Shown piece by piece: positions 1 to 10,610 of a stretch of 64,000 bases of DNA. Source of the stretch: Alteromonas indica (GTDB lineage: Bacteria > Pseudomonadota > Gammaproteobacteria > Enterobacterales > Alteromonadaceae); assembly GCA_003056425.1 (NCBI GenBank), contig PYVY01000013.1, positions 62,001 to 126,000 of the forward strand, read 5' to 3'. Positions within the stretch are counted from its first letter, which is position 1. Each line of letters begins with the position of its first letter. The notes below the pieces were generated by a model. That model saw nothing but the letters and a program-made list of their open reading frames with translations, searched no databases and had not been told where the DNA came from. The position numbers and the translations under genes are program-made.

Positions 1-790
1 GGTTAAGCGGCTGGAACGTAAGATTGTTAATGACCGAAAACCCCTGTTTAGCTACCGAAGCATAAGCAAAGGTGGCCGCGCCCAGAAACGCAGCAATAAT
101 AATATTGGAGGTTTTTTGCGAAAAGAAATTCACGAATGACATCGCAATCAGCGGCTTGGAAAAAGCAATTATTTCCGGCAGATGATCTTTACTGGTGACC
201 TTTTCAGGGCGAAAGTCTGAGCGGATACAGGTTAAAACGGTAGACACTACGGCCTGCACAATTTTACCGAATATAATAGCCCAGGCACCAAACCCTTGCA
301 GGGCCGTCACTACCGATACAATCCCGCCAACTAATACACCTGCAGCTTCATACGCTGCTAGCTTTTTATTCTCGAAGTCCCGTTCCAGCTTGGTTTTATG
401 GACTAACCTGAAACCATTGGCAATTGGCACTATCGCCAAAGCTGCAATCAGTTGAGCGGCTAGTTCAGAGTAAGTGTAGTAGGCTATCGGTACTGCAATC
501 AGGAAGATGAGCAAAGCAATTGCGCCTGACACCCCCATTAATACCCAGAATGACAAGCTGGCAAACTGGTTGTCCCACTTATCGCGCTGTATCAGGTTTT
601 GACTGATTCCAACGGTAACAAACAGGTTACAGAATTCCACTACCATCAGACAGATAGCCACCAGGCCAAATTCCTCAACACCGAGGATCCTGGCCATAAT
701 GGCGTAGACTACGAAGTTAACAATCTGGGCAAAGCCATTGGCCGACAGGTTGAAAAATGCACCCGTAATCGATTTTGCTTTTAATGACAT
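1..790 (-). CDS. Oligosaccharide flippase family protein (partial, C-terminus outside window)
   Basis: The first 263 residues of a polytopic membrane protein of the MOP/MVF flippase superfamily (Wzx/RfbX-like). These proteins move undecaprenyl-linked sugar repeat units across the inner membrane during O-antigen, capsule or exopolysaccharide assembly. The start at 790 gives MSLKAKSITGAFFNLSANGF, followed by the family's typical 'YAIMARILGVEEFGLVAI' segment. Several hydrophobic helices follow, with a cytosolic 'KTKLERDFENKKLAAYEAAG' loop characteristic of the group. The stop codon lies beyond base 1. The next gene, on the same strand, encodes a secreted beta-helix protein, which suits an exopolysaccharide locus. 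The family is clear from the sequence; the polymer it moves cannot be told. Confidence 0.85.
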   Translation of the reverse strand, partial: MSLKAKSITGAFFNLSANGFAQIVNFVVYAIMARILGVEEFGLVAICLMVVEFCNLFVTVGISQNLIQRDKWDNQFASLSFWVLMGVSGAIALLIFLIAVPIAYYTYSELAAQLIAALAIVPIANGFRLVHKTKLERDFENKKLAAYEAAGVLVGGIVSVVTALQGFGAWAIIFGKIVQAVVSTVLTCIRSDFRPEKVTSKDHLPEIIAFSKPLIAMSFVNFFSQKTSNIIIAAFLGAATFAYASVAKQGFSVINNLTFQPLN

Positions 791-849
791 GTACTACCGC
801 ACATTCCGTGTTAGTTAATAAAGAAACCTAAGGCAAGCAGGAAGCTTGC

Positions 850-2904
850 CTATTTTACGATTCCATAAATAAAGTTTTTGCCGTCAGCGGTCACATGGCT
901 GAAATTAGGTATTCTATACTGGCCGTCGATAGGTAAAGTAACCTGTTCACCACTATCCACAAGTTCCTGCGCTTTTTGCGTATTTACCAGTTCAGGAAAG
1001 GTGTACGGCACAGTAATACTGCCCATTATCTTAGGGGCTGCACGTTTCATATTGATAAGATAATTGTTCACAAACGTACTGCCTGCAAAGCCTTCCTGGT
1101 CAAATAGATTATAGCCTACGGTTTTATTATCTTTAAAAGTGATGACAATATTATTTTGCGCATGGGTCAGCAGAGAACTGTCTTCCTGAAAGCGCGACGC
1201 CGTAAAGCCGTTGCGGTTAACCTCTATCAGGTTGTGGAACAGATAGGATTTACCGTAGGCCCCGGCCAGTAACCCACCCATTTTTATGCCGGCCCACTGC
1301 TTGCCGGTTTCATCGCCCAGGTCGTGGATATAATTGTTAAACACAAAGCTGGGTCCTATACGCGTGGGAATAACACTAACCCCAGTGTAGGTATGCGACA
1401 TATCGTTGTTATATACCATCACATTATACTGGCCGCCGTCGACTTCAATTGCATCGTCGTTACCATAAGCAAAGGTATTATTGTAGATAGCAGCATCGCG
1501 CACAAAGCCGCCTAACGGTTCAGAATTTTTCCGGCCTTCAATTACATCGTTAAAGCGATGCCCCGGTTTTCCCACAAACCGGTTATTGCGGATAACCACC
1601 TGGCCTTTATATTGTGGATCAGGATGGTTTGCATGGGCAAAGAAGGCATTAGGGCCTTTGGGGTGCCCATAGCGCCAATCATTTGAAAAGGGGACGGGGT
1701 CATGTACATGACAGTTTTCTACCGTGACCACACCAGTCTGGCGAAGATAAATGGCGGAGTCATAATTAATGGGTTCGGCACCTTCTTTTTCATACGCTAC
1801 CCCTTTTTTAATAATATTCGGTTCGCGACCCCATTCAGCGATATCACACTGGTTGATCCAGATATGGTGGGCCTGGTCAGCGTATATACTATGGGTGCGT
1901 CCGCCTCGAACAGTAATGTTTTCAAAGTAAACATAGCTGTTGTTACCAATACGAATGGCATGACGGTTGCCTTCTGTGGCCTCAATAACGGTGTCTTTAT
2001 CGCCCACAATCTTGGCCCAGCCGTCGGCTGTACCTTCAATTTTTAATGCTTCAAGATCTAATGTGCCGCCCTTATAGAAGTCAGCCAGGTGATATACCTT
2101 ATCCGGATCAATCGGCGGCTTGTCTGCGCGGGTAGTAAACTGTTGCGTGAGGTTGGCCACATCACCTTGTTTGGTCGTCACTTCTATTTTTACGTCGTAA
2201 CGCGTACCCGCATCAAGATAAACCATGGGCCCGGTATGTACTCCGGTGACGGGTTCAAATACCAGTTCGCGGGCTTGCTGCCACTCATCATCACTGCCAG
2301 CGGCTTTATAAGACGCCACGATACGTGCATCTTTGGGCTGATGCTGCACGGTAATACTGGCCGACTCCAGTAGTGGCTGAATAAATACATCCTGTTCTGT
2401 CATGCTGGTGGGATACAGCGCGCTGGTCAACACGCCTGTCGAAGATGCCCATTTGCGCAATTTGGTCTGGTCAAATACGTCGGCCTGTTGTAAATCGCGA
2501 TAGAGTTCGTACCGGTCAAGCGGAAACAGTAACATGGCCGCCCGAACTAATGCACTGCTGGTATAAGTGGTGTTTTGGGCCAGCACCGGAATACTGCTTT
2601 CTAACGACTCACCGTTAGCAAGCGCCAGTAATACTGCGGCGGCCTCGTCAGTTTCACCCTTCGATAGCTTACTTAGCATACGTTTGTACGTGCTACTCTT
2701 TTTTAACGTGTTAACCACTTCTAGAACCTGCGCCTGGGAGGTGAGGTTCTGTTCATCCATTTGTGTTAACGCCGCCATACCTGGCTGTTCGCCCATTAGC
2801 GAACTCTGGGTTAGAGTGTATTGATTGGTGCTAGCACTGCTGGTGGCAGGTACTGAAACAAAAAACAGTGCACCAAGCACAGTCAGTATTGGCGTTTTAC
2901 GCAT
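850..2904 (-). CDS. Secreted right-handed parallel beta-helix protein, possible polysaccharide lyase
   Basis: The ATG at 2904 is chosen because it opens a signal peptide (MRKTPILTVLGALFFVSVPA, then TSSAS) and has AAAGGAG about 10 bases upstream. A longer frame to 3024 has no such support. The 684-residue product has an N-terminal helical part, a fibronectin-III-like segment (about residues 165-255) and then many short strand-turn repeats rich in Asn and Gly with VxIxN and AAIYNNTF patterns, typical of a pectate-lyase-like beta-helix. Such folds occur in alginate, chondroitin and pectate lyases and in exopolysaccharide-modifying enzymes. The neighbouring flippase suggests a role in trimming or modifying an exported polysaccharide. 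The fold is well supported; the substrate and catalytic residues are not identifiable by eye. Confidence 0.75.
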   Translation of the reverse strand: MRKTPILTVLGALFFVSVPATSSASTNQYTLTQSSLMGEQPGMAALTQMDEQNLTSQAQVLEVVNTLKKSSTYKRMLSKLSKGETDEAAAVLLALANGESLESSIPVLAQNTTYTSSALVRAAMLLFPLDRYELYRDLQQADVFDQTKLRKWASSTGVLTSALYPTSMTEQDVFIQPLLESASITVQHQPKDARIVASYKAAGSDDEWQQARELVFEPVTGVHTGPMVYLDAGTRYDVKIEVTTKQGDVANLTQQFTTRADKPPIDPDKVYHLADFYKGGTLDLEALKIEGTADGWAKIVGDKDTVIEATEGNRHAIRIGNNSYVYFENITVRGGRTHSIYADQAHHIWINQCDIAEWGREPNIIKKGVAYEKEGAEPINYDSAIYLRQTGVVTVENCHVHDPVPFSNDWRYGHPKGPNAFFAHANHPDPQYKGQVVIRNNRFVGKPGHRFNDVIEGRKNSEPLGGFVRDAAIYNNTFAYGNDDAIEVDGGQYNVMVYNNDMSHTYTGVSVIPTRIGPSFVFNNYIHDLGDETGKQWAGIKMGGLLAGAYGKSYLFHNLIEVNRNGFTASRFQEDSSLLTHAQNNIVITFKDNKTVGYNLFDQEGFAGSTFVNNYLINMKRAAPKIMGSITVPYTFPELVNTQKAQELVDSGEQVTLPIDGQYRIPNFSHVTADGKNFIYGIVK

Positions 2905-3187
2905 GTAACATGGCTCCTTTAGGGGGAACGAAAAGAAAACAGCGTAGCAGCCGCGATATATCATGCACCGCAAGATGACCTTCACAACAATAGCAAAAGC
3001 GCAGGGGCGAACTGATATATACACAACGTCTACAATAAGATTACCAGTTGTCGCCCATCATTCTTTATCATTAAGAATACGTACGTACTTTTAAGAAGAG
3101 GTTTAAAGCAAAAAATGTGCAAGACTGGCAGAAGCAGGGCGTGCCAGTCGCTAAATCTCAGCTATAACAGCCCACAAAATGGGCGCA

Positions 3188-3697
3188 CTAAAACTGGTAT
3201 CGAACGGACGTGCCCAGATCGGCTGCCCATGCTAAGTCTTTGCGAGATAAGCTATTTGGGCCGTTTTCAGTAAGGCTATGCAATACACTATACGCACTGG
3301 CCGAAGGCATACGTAGATGATGGCATAAGGCATAGAAAAACAATTGGCAGCGCTGCATAGAGGTATCGCAATGCAGGTAAATACTGCCCCCTTGTGACAA
3401 GGTCTGACCCGTTTCGTACAGGTACTGTTGCAACATTGCCACATCAGACTGGCTACTGTTACGAATATTATCGAACGGCATCCATCGCCAATTAAGATGG
3501 TTTTGCTCTACGCTATGGCCTAGTTCGGCGGGGTCTTCTGCACTGGTTTGAAGCGTAAATACGTGGGTTACCGGCACCGCCTGTAACTGTTCAATAGCAG
3601 ACATTGAAGGCCTGGAACCCAGACAAATACGCCCTACGCTGGTTTTAAACCAGCGTAAGTCAGTTACCAGCGGGCTGACTGAATCAGGTTGAGACAT
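3188..3697 (-). CDS. Small cysteine-based (dual-specificity-like) phosphatase
   Basis: 169 residues without a signal peptide. It carries the signature HC-x5-R of Cys-based protein phosphatases (H109, C110, R116 in 'YLHCDTSMQRCQ') and an Asp in 'FDNIRN' (about D76) that could be the general acid. The N-terminal part ('ICLGSRPSM', 'VTHVFTLQT') matches the strand order of DSP/KAP-like folds. It probably hydrolyses phosphate esters in the cytosol; the substrate is unknown. It ends just before a 160-base gap and lies 16 bases downstream of the haemolysin-III-like gene on the same strand, so the two may be cotranscribed. The assignment rests on the active-site motif; a non-catalytic homologue is possible because the loop after Cys lacks the usual glycines. 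Confidence 0.65.
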   Translation of the reverse strand: MSQPDSVSPLVTDLRWFKTSVGRICLGSRPSMSAIEQLQAVPVTHVFTLQTSAEDPAELGHSVEQNHLNWRWMPFDNIRNSSQSDVAMLQQYLYETGQTLSQGGSIYLHCDTSMQRCQLFFYALCHHLRMPSASAYSVLHSLTENGPNSLSRKDLAWAADLGTSVRYQF

Positions 3698-3712
3698 GCT
3701 TCTCCGTTTGGG

Positions 3713-4381
3713 TTACACCACATAATAATAAATAGAAAGATAATGACAAAGGCAGCCGCCCAGCACAAACAGATGCCAGATAGCATGGGTGTATTTTACC
3801 TTTTTTGATACATAAAACAGCACCCCAATGCTAAAACAAAGCCCTCCTGCCACAATAAGCCACAGGCCTGCGCCAGGCAATGCCAGATAAAGCGGGTAGA
3901 TGACACCCAACGCAATCCAGCCCATTAACAGGTAAGTGGCAACTGAGATACGGGGGAATCGATGTTGCGCGACCATTTTGAATGCAATACCGGCCAACGC
4001 CAGAGTCCAGACCAAGGCGGTCATTGTGATACCCAGCCAGCCTCCTATTGATACCAGCAGTAAGGGGGTATAGGTGCCCGCAATCAGTAAATAAATAGCA
4101 CTGTGGTCAAACAGTTTAAGCCAGCCTTTTGCCTGATGATGATGTACCGCATGATAGAGCGTGGAGCTAAGAAACATGAGTATTAAGGTAGAGCCGTAGA
4201 CAGCAGCTACCGATAACGCTAATGGATTATCGGCGCGTAGTAATATCAGGACCAGCCCTACAATTGCTGCAATCAAACCAATGCCATGACTGATCGCATT
4301 CAGGCATTCCTCAAACGCGGAATAGACCTGCGCGGTACCAGGCGCATTGGCATCATCGGCCACTGACTGTTGGCGGCTCAC
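3713..4381 (-). CDS. Haemolysin III family (PAQR/YqfA-like) membrane protein
   Basis: 222 residues with about seven transmembrane helices. The family marks are all present: N-SHG in the first helix (NAISHGIG), S-x3-YH (SSTLYHAVHHH), a metal-ligand-like H-D (FDHSAIYLLIAGTYTP) and the terminal H-x3-H (HAIWH). Homologues are inner-membrane proteins related to PAQR receptors and thought to be metal-dependent hydrolases of membrane lipids. Despite the name, haemolytic activity is unproven for most. The gene sits directly upstream of the small phosphatase on the same strand. The family is certain; the exact role is unknown. Confidence 0.88.
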   Translation of the reverse strand: MSRQQSVADDANAPGTAQVYSAFEECLNAISHGIGLIAAIVGLVLILLRADNPLALSVAAVYGSTLILMFLSSTLYHAVHHHQAKGWLKLFDHSAIYLLIAGTYTPLLLVSIGGWLGITMTALVWTLALAGIAFKMVAQHRFPRISVATYLLMGWIALGVIYPLYLALPGAGLWLIVAGGLCFSIGVLFYVSKKVKYTHAIWHLFVLGGCLCHYLSIYYYVV

Positions 4382-4504
4382 AGTCTGCTCCGTCGCCAGG
4401 ACATACCAGCCCCAGCCTTATGTTGCGTTAATAGCCGTAACGAACCTGTTGGTACCGGCCTCTGTTTGCTCGAACTCATATACCCGCCCAGTGTGATTGA
4501 ACTA

Positions 4505-5761
4505 TTACGGTTGATACTGTACTGACCAAATAGTGTTGGCGTCATCATCGGCGATAAGCAGCATCCCATTTGGCATTTCGCGCACAGCAGAGGGGCGGCC
4601 GTAAGCTTCGTCAGTCTCGCTGCTTTTTAAAAAACCACCCATAAACTCTTCAATTTCCCCGGTAGGCTGGCCATCTTCAAAGGGCATAAAGATTATTCTG
4701 TAACCATTATATTTCGCGCGGTTCCAGGAGCCATGCTGGGCTGCGAATAAACCATTATGATAACGTTGAGGAAAGGTTTTGCCTTCATAAAACTCTAAAT
4801 CCAGGGTGGCGGTATGGCTACCCACTGCGATATCTGGAATAAGGGGCGTTTTAGCGGCTTCTTCGGGCATACGTTCTTGCCACCGAGGATCAATATGCTC
4901 ACCATAATATTTGTAAGGCCAACCGTAAAATCCACCCGGCTTAATGCTTGTAACATAGTCGGGCACTAAATTATCCCCCAGTTCGTCGCGCTCATTTACC
5001 GCCGCCCATAATTGCCCGGTGACGGGGTTATAGTCCAACCCATTTGGATTACGAATACCGGATGCCAATACCGTTTCATTACTACCGTCAGGCTCAAGGG
5101 TAAAGATTTTTGCACGCCGTGCTTCTTTATCCATACCATGCTCGCCCACATTACTCGAGGAGCCAATGGTCAACAATAGCTGCTTGCCACTTGCCGCTAC
5201 TTCAATATTGCGGGTCCAATGATGGTTGTAGCCATCTGCCGGGATATCGTGAATAACCGTGCCGGGTTTATCAATTGTATTCGCCCCGGCGGTATAGGGA
5301 TAACGGGTAATATTGTTAGTATTCGCCACATAGAAATCATCGCCCAATAGGGTCATACCAAACGGCTGTTGCAGCCCTTGTTCTAAAAATACATGCCGTT
5401 CATCTGCTTCACCGTCATTGTTGGTATCTCGCAACAGCGTAATTCTATCGGCGCTACCTTTTTCAGCGTCGTTGGCTTCGGCTATCAGAACATCACTATT
5501 TGGTAAGACATAAATCCAGCGAGGGTGTTCCAGGTCGGTGGCAAACCGTTTAACCACAAAGCCCTCGGGTACGGTAGGAGCCTGACCTTCAGGCCAGCCA
5601 ATTACTTTGGTCCGGCGTTCGGCTGAGGCGGTAGCAAATGGCTTGGGTAATGGTACTTTATCGCCCGGCGCATAGCCATTATCGGGCTCTACAGCCACCT
5701 GGGCATTGGCCGAACTAGCTAACATACAGGCCACGAGTACAGTGAGTGGTTTGTTTTTCAT
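4505..5761 (-). CDS. Exported PQQ-dependent sugar/sorbosone dehydrogenase family protein
   Basis: 418 residues with an N-terminal signal peptide (MKNKPLTVLVACMLASSANA) and then a six-bladed beta-propeller of the glucose/sorbosone dehydrogenase (GSDH) family. Diagnostic stretches are 'GFVVKRFATDLEHPRWIYVL', 'GIRNPNGLDYNP', 'WPYKYYGEHIDPR' and 'HGSWNRAKYNGYRI'. Members oxidise aldoses or sorbosone in the periplasm with PQQ, although many homologues are uncharacterised and no PQQ biosynthesis genes are in this window. The start at 5761 is supported by the signal peptide. It stands alone, with a short gap to the haemolysin-III-like gene. The family is secure; substrate and cofactor use are inferred. 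Confidence 0.85.
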   Translation of the reverse strand: MKNKPLTVLVACMLASSANAQVAVEPDNGYAPGDKVPLPKPFATASAERRTKVIGWPEGQAPTVPEGFVVKRFATDLEHPRWIYVLPNSDVLIAEANDAEKGSADRITLLRDTNNDGEADERHVFLEQGLQQPFGMTLLGDDFYVANTNNITRYPYTAGANTIDKPGTVIHDIPADGYNHHWTRNIEVAASGKQLLLTIGSSSNVGEHGMDKEARRAKIFTLEPDGSNETVLASGIRNPNGLDYNPVTGQLWAAVNERDELGDNLVPDYVTSIKPGGFYGWPYKYYGEHIDPRWQERMPEEAAKTPLIPDIAVGSHTATLDLEFYEGKTFPQRYHNGLFAAQHGSWNRAKYNGYRIIFMPFEDGQPTGEIEEFMGGFLKSSETDEAYGRPSAVREMPNGMLLIADDDANTIWSVQYQP

Positions 5762-5973
5762 CGATATTTTTCCTATAGGCTGAGGTCCATACAGGCAATA
5801 GCAAATACAGCACGTAACCGGGGCATGCCCAGGCCGTCACCACCGCCAACATAATGAATAAGGTGATATCAAACTACTGCATACCTACGGTAACAAAACA
5901 TACCAAGATTACCTTTGGACCAAATTAACCCGGTTCAAAGGGGACAATCTGCTGCGCTCATCCGGCAGGCTGT

Positions 5974-6432
5974 TCAGGATTCATTCTCCCGCTGACACAG
6001 AGAACGCTGTAATCCGCTGCTAAGTTTATCGATTAGCTCAATAAGCGTACGCGCCTGGGAATCAGATAACGCGGCAATATCGCAACGCATTTGCTGGGGG
6101 ATATTACTTGCCGTGGCCCGCATCTTACGGCCATAAGCGGTAAGGGAGACTATTTTAACCCGCTTATCATCTTGCGCCTGGGAGACGGTTAAAAAGCCTT
6201 TCGAAGTGAGCTTTTTCAGAATTAAACTCATCGCCCCGCTATCTATTTGGGTATGTTCCACCAAATCAGAAATAGTTATCCCTTCATTTTCCCATAAGCT
6301 CATCAGGATTACATACTGAGGGTAGGTTATATCCAGTTTTGCCAGCAATGGGCGATAAGCCCGGCTAAACGCGTTCGAGACCGTATAAAAACGGTGGCAT
6401 AACTGATTTTTTAACATTAAATCGTCGTTCAT
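5974..6432 (-). CDS. ohrR: OhrR, MarR-family organic-peroxide-sensing repressor
   Basis: 152 residues; MarR winged-helix fold. The start at 6432 (MNDDLMLKNQLCHRFYTV) is chosen because the reactive Cys of the OhrR family lies in the conserved 'NQLCxxxY' context, here C12; the longer frame upstream runs through the operator region. The recognition part reads 'SGAMSLILKKLTSKGFL', with the wing at 'DDKRVKIVSLT'. OhrR represses ohr until the Cys is oxidised by organic hydroperoxides. The gene is divergent from ohr (140-base gap) with two matching palindromes between them, as expected for autoregulation. There are no Cys residues near the C-terminus besides 'SLCQ', which could support a two-Cys mechanism. 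Confidence 0.93.
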   Translation of the reverse strand: MNDDLMLKNQLCHRFYTVSNAFSRAYRPLLAKLDITYPQYVILMSLWENEGITISDLVEHTQIDSGAMSLILKKLTSKGFLTVSQAQDDKRVKIVSLTAYGRKMRATASNIPQQMRCDIAALSDSQARTLIELIDKLSSGLQRSLCQRENES

Positions 6433-6473
6433 AACAGCTCCGGTTAACTTGCACGACACGACTGACGCAAATA

Positions 6474-6489
6474 ACTTTGCGTGCAAAGT
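6474..6489. promoter_or_regulatory. OhrR operator candidate 1
   Basis: ACTTTGCGTGCAAAGT: perfect 7-base arms around a central GT, in the ohrR/ohr intergenic region, nearer ohrR. It shares the core TTGCRTGCAA with the second palindrome 35 bases further on. Position and repetition make it the likely binding site for OhrR and its own repression; this is an inference from layout. Confidence 0.65.
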
Positions 6490-6523
6490 AGTTGTTGGAA
6501 TGCGCAGTTTGCCGTAAATTGGT

Positions 6524-6533
6524 TTGCATGCAA
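6524..6533. promoter_or_regulatory. OhrR operator candidate 2
   Basis: TTGCATGCAA, a perfect 10-base palindrome 39 bases before the ohr start codon. It matches the core of the palindrome at 6474-6489. It probably overlaps the ohr promoter and lets OhrR repress ohr. Confidence 0.6.
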
Positions 6534-6571
6534 TGTAATTATAGTTCTTTAAACGAAGGTGGAATAAAAGC

Positions 6572-7000
6572 ATGCAAGCATTACAGCAGATTCTATACAA
6601 AGCGAGTGCAACAGCAACAGGCGGAAGAGATGGCAGTGCGCAGTCAGACGATGGCCGCCTGCAGGCCAGGCTTTCTGTACCAGCCGGGCTGGGTGGCGAC
6701 GATGGCGCGGGTACCAATCCGGAACAACTATTTGCAGCCGGTTATGCAGCCTGCTTTATCGGGGCATTAAAACATGTTGCGGCAGCGCAAAAAATAACAC
6801 TGGGTAATGATATAAAGGTTTCGGCTGAAGTGGCGATAGGGCCGGTAGAGCAGGGCTTTGCGTTGGCGGTTACCCTACTGGTGGCCTTACCGGACCTGGC
6901 CACCAGTCAGGCGCAAAGATTAATCGAAAACGCCCATGAAGTCTGCCCGTATTCCAACGCTACCCGAGGCAATATCGCAGTAGAACTACGCTTAGTATAA
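6572..7000 (+). CDS. ohr: Ohr, organic hydroperoxide resistance peroxidase
   Basis: 142 residues, the usual length of Ohr. The two catalytic cysteines are in place: C61 in 'GYAACFIGAL' and C125 in 'EVCPYSNAT'. The family start 'LYKASATATGGRDG' is intact, including the catalytic Arg of the Ohr subfamily (R19). Ohr reduces organic and lipid hydroperoxides in the cytosol through its thiols, with lipoylated proteins as reductant in known cases. It is divergent from ohrR. The ATG at 6572 has AAGGTGG about 9 bases upstream. Confidence 0.95.
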   Translation: MQALQQILYKASATATGGRDGSAQSDDGRLQARLSVPAGLGGDDGAGTNPEQLFAAGYAACFIGALKHVAAAQKITLGNDIKVSAEVAIGPVEQGFALAVTLLVALPDLATSQAQRLIENAHEVCPYSNATRGNIAVELRLV

Positions 7001-7125
7001 CACCTGCGCGAGGGCACCCAGGCGGACGGGCGCAGGTTTACACCGGGTATGCTGATTGGCGGTCTGGCACTGCGCTACCAGCTACCCGGGCAAAGCGGAC
7101 AGGGTTCCACCAGAGGGCGGGCGGT

Positions 7126-7725
7126 TTATTTCGCGGTATGTACGGTAAAACCCATGCTACCGGCAAGGGCGTGTAATGGCGCTACAGCTGCTGCTGGCAG
7201 TGCCAGCGCCAAAGTGACTTCATGGCTGTAGGACGTAGCTATCAGTTGACCATGATGGCGCTCGATAAAATGACGCAAATATTGCTCATGCTTAAAGTCG
7301 CTGTGCACCTGCAATTGCTCCATCACCACCTGTTTGACCACAGGCAGGCTTTCAAGAGTCAGTTGAGCGGAAGCCGAATATGCTCTGACTAACCCGCCGG
7401 CGCCCAATTTGATACCACCGAAATACCGCACTACTACCAACATTACATCGCCAACCTGATTATGCTGAAGCACATTTAAAATGGGCTTACCGGCCGTACC
7501 AGAGGGTTCTCCGTCATCAGCCATAGCGATACCGGTAGGCATGGCGGGTGAACCAAATAAATAAGCCCAGCAATGGTGCCGGGCATCAGGATAGGCCTGC
7601 TTCACGTCCGCTAAAAAGCGCATGGCCTCGTCGCGGTTAGCCGCATGCTGCGCGATACCAATAAATGAACTTTTTTTAATCTCGTGACGAGTCAGGTGTT
7701 TTTGCTGGGGGATAAAATACGCCAT
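7126..7725 (-). CDS. yigZ: YigZ/IMPACT family protein
   Basis: 199 residues, matching the family. The N-terminal UPF0029 domain shows 'KKSSFIGIAQHA', 'ARHHCWAYLFG', 'DDGEPSGTAGKPIL' and 'VVVRYFGGIKLGAGGLVRAY', the hallmark run of the family. A small C-terminal domain (about residues 140-199) follows. Eukaryotic IMPACT regulates Gcn2; the bacterial role is not settled, with links to translation and nucleotide binding. It stands alone on the minus strand, convergent with ohr. The family call is certain; the function is not known. Confidence 0.93.
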   Translation of the reverse strand: MAYFIPQQKHLTRHEIKKSSFIGIAQHAANRDEAMRFLADVKQAYPDARHHCWAYLFGSPAMPTGIAMADDGEPSGTAGKPILNVLQHNQVGDVMLVVVRYFGGIKLGAGGLVRAYSASAQLTLESLPVVKQVVMEQLQVHSDFKHEQYLRHFIERHHGQLIATSYSHEVTLALALPAAAVAPLHALAGSMGFTVHTAK

Positions 7726-7794
7726 AAGGGCTAATTATACGCACGTTGGGAGGAATCAGCCATGCTTGTATTGCTACACAATAGCCATTAAAGC

Positions 7795-8094
7795 GCGAAG
7801 ATTTACGTAAAAGCAAAAATTGGCGGGCGGCGAAGTACGCTTACGCAGGCCCATATGGTATTGGGGTATTATGCTAACCCTACCAGTGAACCTCTTATCT
7901 TAGATAGTTTAATCTCAGATGTGCTTCCTGCGGGCTAGCGTACCGACCTTACGCCGGTATTTAGCTTTAATAGCGAAGGGATATGGTCACCGGGTGGGGC
8001 GGAGTCAGTTGGCTCTCCTACTGCCCGGTTATCCCGTTGGCGCAATCTGTTACAAAAACTCACTGCAGAAGGCATTGCATTAGGCCAAGCGTAA
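7795..8094 (+). pseudogene. Remnant of a transglutaminase-like cysteine peptidase (BTLCP/LapG-like)
   Basis: Reading the plus strand from 7825, the frame gives '...GGRRSTLTQAHMVLGYYA', 'NPTSEPLILDSLISDVLPAG', then an in-frame TAG at 7936-7938. The same frame continues 'RTDLTPVFSFNSEGIW' and 'ARLSRWRNLLQKL' to TAA at 8092-8094. This order (HMV-x-YY, LD-x-LI, PVFSFN-x-EG-W, RLSRW) is what I know from the C-terminal half of bacterial transglutaminase-like cysteine peptidases. Upstream, 'EDLR' appears in a different frame, implying a deletion or frameshift near 7815. The N-terminal half with the catalytic Cys is absent. The gene is therefore dead: truncated at the 5' end, frame-shifted, and carrying a stop that replaces what is probably a Glu codon (GAG to TAG). 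Confidence 0.7.
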
Positions 8095-8174
8095 GCAACG
8101 TTGGCTTTGCGGCGGCCGCATTGCACAAACCGGAGAAGGCTTGCCAGGCCATTAACCGCTAAACAGGCATAAAA

Positions 8175-8196
8175 AAAGCGACCTTTCGGTCGCTTT
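8175..8196 (-). terminator. Rho-independent terminator of katG
   Basis: A 9-base stem (AAAGCGACC / GGTCGCTTT) with a TTTC loop at 8175-8196, bordered by A7 on the plus strand. On the minus strand this is a hairpin followed by a T-run, 21 bases after the katG stop. It could act weakly in the other direction too. Confidence 0.85.
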
Positions 8197-8216
8197 GTAA
8201 ATTACACCTTAAGGGT

Positions 8217-10502
<2,286 letters not shown>

Positions 10503-10530
10503 TTAAAAATGACAAAGAAGAAAATAAGTA

Positions 10531-10553
10531 AATTAGATTATCCTAATCGAATT
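10531..10553. promoter_or_regulatory. Dyad element upstream of katG
   Basis: A 23-base inverted repeat with arms AATT-n-GATTA and TAATC-n-AATT around a 3-base centre; 9 of 11 pairs match. It lies 92 bases upstream of the katG start, in the AT-rich promoter region. The AT-rich form resembles Fur/PerR-family boxes, and a peroxide-sensing regulator of katG would be logical, but no regulator gene for it is in the window. Confidence 0.4.
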
Positions 10554-10610
10554 TGTTAACAGAACATGACAAAAAATAACCAGCCCTTTAGTTCCGCCCC
10601 CTAAAAGAAC

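Noticed and set aside
1702..2373. Plus-strand frames opposite the beta-helix gene
   Set aside because: Antisense shadows of a well-supported secreted protein; no signal or family features.
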